Of a stretch of DNA of 64,000 nt, positions 61,031 through 64,000 are shown in pieces (the first letter of the stretch is position 1; each line of letters opens with the position of its first letter). The notes beneath the pieces are model-generated. The model ran no database searches, had not been told where the DNA came from, and saw only the letters and a list, made by a program, of their open reading frames with translations. The position numbers and the translations under genes were made by a program. Origin of the DNA: Streptomyces sp. CB02009 (GTDB lineage Bacteria > Actinomycetota > Actinomycetes > Streptomycetales > Streptomycetaceae); the NCBI RefSeq assembly GCF_001905825.1, contig NZ_LIVV01000001.1:1502379-1566378 (forward strand), written 5' to 3'.

Positions 61031-62767
61031 TCACTCCGCCGACAGGCGCGGCGTGCGAGGCGGGAGGGTGCGCCGGCTGCCCGTCTTCTCGAAGGCCGCC
61101 GCGAGGGACAGCAGGGCGTTGTCGTCGTACGCGCGGCCCGCGAAGGTCAGCCCGACGGGCATGCCGATGTCTGCCATGGTGCCCATGGGCACGGTCACGG
61201 TCGGGATGCCGAGGTGGCGGGGGACCAGGTTGCCGTTGGCGACCCAGACGCCGTTGCGCCAGCCGAGGTCGGCGGACGCCTCGTCGACGTCCATGTCCGC
61301 GGGGCCCACGTCGGCCACCGCGGGGAAGACCACCGCGTCCAGGCCCAGTCCGTCCATCCACAGCTCCAGGTCGACGCGGCGCGTCTCCTCGAGGCCGCGC
61401 AGCCCCTGCTCGAGCTGCGGCATGTCGGCGAGGGAGGCGTACGGGCGCTCGCGCACGAAGCGGGGGTAGTCGCCGACCGTGTCGTCGAAGCCGTCGTACC
61501 GGTCGGGAAGCTCGCCTTCCTGCTTGGGCCAGATGCGGGCGCCGTCCACGTCGGCCAGCGTGGAGAGCGCCGGGTCGCCGTTGGCCCGCAGGAAGTCGTC
61601 CCAGGCCCAGGCGGACAGGTCCTCGATCTCGAAGGTGAGGTACTCGCGGCTGACCAGGCCGCGGGTGAGCAGCGAGGGCGCACCGGGGCGGTCGGACTCG
61701 TAGTTCGACACCACCGGGAAGTCGACCTCGACCACCTCGGCGCCGGCGGCCTCCAGGTCGCGGCGGGCGGCTTCCCACAGGGTGATCACCGAGGGGCGCG
61801 TGTCGACGCGCTGCCCGGTCTGGCCGCCGATGCCTCCGTCGGGGTTCGTCCCGGCGGCGGGGTCGGCGTTGACGTACATCCTGGGCACGCCGACGCGCTT
61901 GCCGGCGAGCGCGCCGGACGCGGCCTCGGCGTCGGCGGGCGCGAGGGCCGGGTAGGAGGCGGGGCGCACCTGCGAGGCCGGGGGCAGCGCCACCCACGGC
62001 TGGGCGCGCCACAGGTCCCCGCGCGTCTGCGGGTCGTCGGCGACGATGACGTCGAGCAGTTCCAGCAGGTCGGCCATGGTGCGGGTGTGCGGGACGACGA
62101 CGTCCATGGTCGGGACGAGCGGCCAGTTGCCGCGGACCGAGATCACGCCGCGGCTGGGGGTGTAGGCGCACAGTGCGTTGTTCGAGGCGGGGGCGCGGCC
62201 AGAGGACCAGGTCTCCTCGCCGAGGCCGAACGCGCCGAAGGACGCCGCCGTGGCCGTGCCGGAGCCGTTGGAGGAGCCGGAGCCGTAGGCGCTGGTGAGC
62301 CAGTCGGCGCTGTACGGGCTCTCCGCGCGGCCGTACACACCACGCTGCATGCCGCCGTTCGCCATCGGCGGCATGTTGGTGAGGCCGATGAGGACCGCAC
62401 CGCCCGCGCGCAGCCGCTCGATGGCGAAGGCGTCGCGCTGGGCGACGAGGTGCTCGAAGGCCGGGGAGCCGGACGCGGCCGTGAGCCCCTCGGCGAGGTA
62501 GCTGTCCTTGGCGGTGTACGGGATGCCGTCCAGTGGGCCCAGCGTCTCGCCGCGGGCGCGGCGGGCGTCTGAGGCCTCCGCGTCCGCCCGGGCGCGCGGG
62601 TTCATGACGACCATCGCGTTCAGGGCGGTGGCGGTACCGGGCCGGTCGTACGCGTCGATCCGCGCGAGGTAGGCGTCGAGCAGCTCGACCGCTGTCGTCT
62701 CGCCCTTCTCCAGCGCTGAGCGCAGGTCGGCGATACAGGTCTCCACGACATCGAATCCGCGCGTCAT
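61031..62767 (-). CDS. Amidase (amidase-signature family)
   Basis: The 578-residue protein has the catalytic Lys in GIPYTAKDSYL (about 87), the Ser-rich loop YGSGSSNGSGTATAAS near 170 with the cis-Ser, and the nucleophile loop near EETWSSGRAPASNN. Enzymes of this family hydrolyse amides, including nitrile-derived and aryl amides. AGGAG precedes the ATG by seven bases. The divergent TetR gene is 176 bases away over a palindromic operator. Substrate unknown; not the tRNA GatA, which is longer-conserved elsewhere. Confidence 0.92.
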   Translation of the reverse strand: MTRGFDVVETCIADLRSALEKGETTAVELLDAYLARIDAYDRPGTATALNAMVVMNPRARADAEASDARRARGETLGPLDGIPYTAKDSYLAEGLTAASGSPAFEHLVAQRDAFAIERLRAGGAVLIGLTNMPPMANGGMQRGVYGRAESPYSADWLTSAYGSGSSNGSGTATAASFGAFGLGEETWSSGRAPASNNALCAYTPSRGVISVRGNWPLVPTMDVVVPHTRTMADLLELLDVIVADDPQTRGDLWRAQPWVALPPASQVRPASYPALAPADAEAASGALAGKRVGVPRMYVNADPAAGTNPDGGIGGQTGQRVDTRPSVITLWEAARRDLEAAGAEVVEVDFPVVSNYESDRPGAPSLLTRGLVSREYLTFEIEDLSAWAWDDFLRANGDPALSTLADVDGARIWPKQEGELPDRYDGFDDTVGDYPRFVRERPYASLADMPQLEQGLRGLEETRRVDLELWMDGLGLDAVVFPAVADVGPADMDVDEASADLGWRNGVWVANGNLVPRHLGIPTVTVPMGTMADIGMPVGLTFAGRAYDDNALLSLAAAFEKTGSRRTLPPRTPRLSAE

Positions 62768-62861
62768 GTGGGTGTCTCCTGGGTGGTGAGTCAGGGCAGG
62801 GCGGGCCGTTGGCCGTCGGGCGACGGCGCACAGCTGGGTGCCGCACTCCTCATCGCATTAA

Positions 62862-62906
62862 CTAGATTTTCAGTCTAGACTAAAGGTCTAGATGTGCGGA
62901 ACCTAG
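62862..62906. promoter_or_regulatory. CTAG-rich TetR operator region
   Basis: Four CTAG tetramers occur at 62862, 62875, 62888 and 62903. The middle two form TCTAGAC-TAAAG-GTCTAGA (62874-62892), a perfect 7-bp inverted repeat with a five-base centre. CTAG is scarce in such genomes, so this clustering is notable. It lies between amidase and TetR genes and is the likely site for that TetR. Confidence 0.75.
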
Positions 62907-62943
62907 ACTTGGGACCTGGATCTCCGGAATCGAAAGTGAGCGC

Positions 62944-63666
62944 ATGCCGACGTCAGAGACCGGGCCCGCGGAGCCCGACCGCCTCCCCCCGCCGAGCGGC
63001 GTGATGGGATCGGCGGGCGCCGACACCGCAGGCGCCCCGCGGCCCGCGGCCCGGGTCCCGATCGACCGGAAACGCCAGCGCAGCGGGGACGACGCGCGGG
63101 AGCGGGCCATGCGGGCCGCCATCAGCGTCATCGCCGAGAAGGGCACCGCGGCGCTGCGGATGTCGGACATCGCCGCGCGGGCCGGGATGAGCACCGGGCA
63201 CATCCTCTACCACTTCGGCAAGAAGGACCGGCTGCTGCTCGAAGTCCTCGCGTGGAGTCAGGCGGACCTCTGGACCCGCTTCCAGCAGGCCGCCGACCGG
63301 GCCGCGTCACCTGCGGAGAAGCTGGACCTGTTCGTCCGCGCCTACCTGCCACGCCACCAGGGCGACGAGCGCTACGCACTGTGGACGCAGGTACTGGCCC
63401 AGCGCCACGACGAAGCGGGCAAGCGCATCCTCACGGAGCTGCTGGACGGCTGGGACGAACGCCTGGAGGTCATCCTCCGCGAGGGCCGGGACCTGGGGTA
63501 CTTCGCCGAGGTGGACCTGCCGGAGTTCACCGTCCGGGCCGTGGCCATGCTGAGCGGGCTCGCCGAGGACGTGATGTTCGGACGGCCCCGCTGGCAGCAC
63601 ACCTCCGCGCACGCCTTCGCCCTCTCCGCCCTCGAACGCGAACTGCGACCCACCGGTCAGGGCTGA
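62944..63666 (+). CDS. TetR family regulator (BetI-like C-terminal domain)
   Basis: The 240-residue protein has an extended N-terminal tail of about 45 residues, then the helix-turn-helix RERAMRAAISVIAEKGTAAL and MSDIAARAGMSTGHILYHFGKKDRLL. The C-terminal helices resemble BetI/YcdC type ligand domains. It probably represses the divergent amidase. The start ATG at 62944 is tentative because of the long tail. A 17-bp repeat tract lies downstream. Confidence 0.9.
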   Translation: MPTSETGPAEPDRLPPPSGVMGSAGADTAGAPRPAARVPIDRKRQRSGDDARERAMRAAISVIAEKGTAALRMSDIAARAGMSTGHILYHFGKKDRLLLEVLAWSQADLWTRFQQAADRAASPAEKLDLFVRAYLPRHQGDERYALWTQVLAQRHDEAGKRILTELLDGWDERLEVILREGRDLGYFAEVDLPEFTVRAVAMLSGLAEDVMFGRPRWQHTSAHAFALSALERELRPTGQG

Positions 63667-63776
63667 GGGCGACGGCAGGCGGCGCCGCTGATGCCTACGG
63701 GAGATCGGAGCGCCGGACTCCCGGGGCACCGGACCGTCAGCGCCAGCGGACCGTCGGGGGCACCGGACCGTCAGGA

Positions 63777-63823
63777 TCAGCGGATCGTCGGGGTCAGCGG
63801 ATTGTCGGGGTCAGCGGATCGTC
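63777..63823. repeat. 17-bp tandem repeat overlapping a gene end
   Basis: TCAGCGGATCGTCGGGG occurs at 63777-63793, with one change at 63794-63810, and partly at 63811-63823; degenerate copies begin near 63738. The last unit contains the stop codon and final codons of the minus-strand gene. Confidence 0.8.
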
Positions 63824-64000
63824 ACCAGAGCGTTCGACTGGAACAGGCCGTACCACTCGGTGTAGATGCCGCGGTCGCACGTCGTCGGGTCCGTGATCAG
63901 GCGCCCCGACTCATCGGTCTTCCGCGCCGCGTTCCCGGCCCGCTTGTGCGACCAGAAGCCTTCCAGGTGATAGCGGTAGAAATGGAAGTCCCGGACGCCG
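63811..64000 (-). CDS. C-terminal part of an unknown gene
   Basis: The window edge cuts the gene. The last 62 codons read DFHFYRYHLEGFWSHKRAGN, then KTDESGRLITDPTTCDRGIY and TEWYGLFQSNALVTIR before TGA. The pattern is aromatic-rich with a single Cys, consistent with a secreted or phage-like protein, but I do not recognise it. The stop lies in a 17-bp repeat unit. Confidence 0.6.
   Translation of the reverse strand, partial: GVRDFHFYRYHLEGFWSHKRAGNAARKTDESGRLITDPTTCDRGIYTEWYGLFQSNALVTIR

Noticed and set aside
1..64000. tRNA and rRNA genes
   Set aside because: No cloverleaf with conserved GTTCRANNC box or rRNA-like stretch was noticed on either strand by eye; a tRNA scan could still find one.

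Overview
The window has very high GC, GC-rich third codon positions, frequent GTG (and one TTG) starts, and a gene repertoire typical of Streptomyces: class F sortase, PadR/MerR/MocR/TetR regulators, many secreted hydrolases, GNAT acetyltransferases, UBP-type zinc finger, CsbD and GlsB/YeaQ stress proteins. It is almost certainly chromosomal DNA from a Streptomyces or close relative. I see no rRNA, tRNA, CRISPR array, prophage or large biosynthetic gene cluster. The mix of regulator/enzyme pairs, broken genes and tandem repeats suggests an accessory part of the chromosome.

Layout. 1-5.6 kb: an M20-type amidohydrolase tail, an S9 peptidase, an asparagine-synthase-like amidotransferase with a small leader ORF, and a YbdK-type carboxylate-amine ligase. 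This resembles Streptomyces peptide-osmolyte (NAGGN-like) clusters, but the dipeptide synthetase is not in view. 6.1-9.3 kb: CsbD and GlsB/YeaQ stress genes, a secreted six-blade NHL propeller, and a class F sortase with a small surface protein. 9.5-14.3 kb: the most coherent module, a genuine formylglycine-generating enzyme divergent from PadR, a type I sulfatase with the CxPxR maturation motif, and an MFS transporter. 14.4-19.8 kb: DJ-1/PfpI protein facing a MocR regulator; a small conserved protein; an oxidoreductase with a textbook MerR-type promoter, followed by its MerR gene. 19.9-28.4 kb: repeat proteins (two LRV/HEAT paralogues, one HEAT protein with a ParB-like DGHHR motif, one TPR-like membrane protein), a GNAT and a lincosamide-nucleotidyltransferase-like gene. 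28.5-33.8 kb: three secreted hydrolases (S8 protease, PI-PLC, EEP nuclease/phosphatase-LamG) with strong terminators. 33.8-38 kb: an internally deleted methyltransferase, two GNATs, a membrane protein, hypotheticals and an IS remnant. 38.1-47.3 kb: regulator/enzyme pairs (TetR/FAD oxidase; TetR/SnoaL-like/MDR dehydrogenase), a cytochrome P450, and a secreted alpha/beta hydrolase. 47.5-58 kb: UBP zinc finger, SRPBCC protein, FAD oxidoreductase, type III alkylsulfatase, GNAT, TetR with a membrane protein, an unknown protein, a propeller pseudogene, a DUF504/2'-5' RNA ligase-like fusion, and a beta carbonic anhydrase. 58.2-64 kb: Rieske oxygenase, an isolated tsaD, an amidase divergent from a TetR gene over a CTAG-rich operator, and the tail of an unknown gene.

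Regulatory themes. Many genes show a -10-like hexamer 5-7 bases before the start codon, the signature of leaderless mRNA. Several divergent or auto-regulated promoters carry visible operators (PadR 10495-10520, MocR 15066-15082, MerR 18367-18386, TetR 38761-38780, TetR 44138-44186, TetR 62874-62892). Perfect 15-bp hairpins mark ends of transcription units at 16905, 29764 and 33729. Two tandem-repeat tracts (7 bp x10 at 34990; 17 bp at 63777) overlap the stop codons of adjoining genes.
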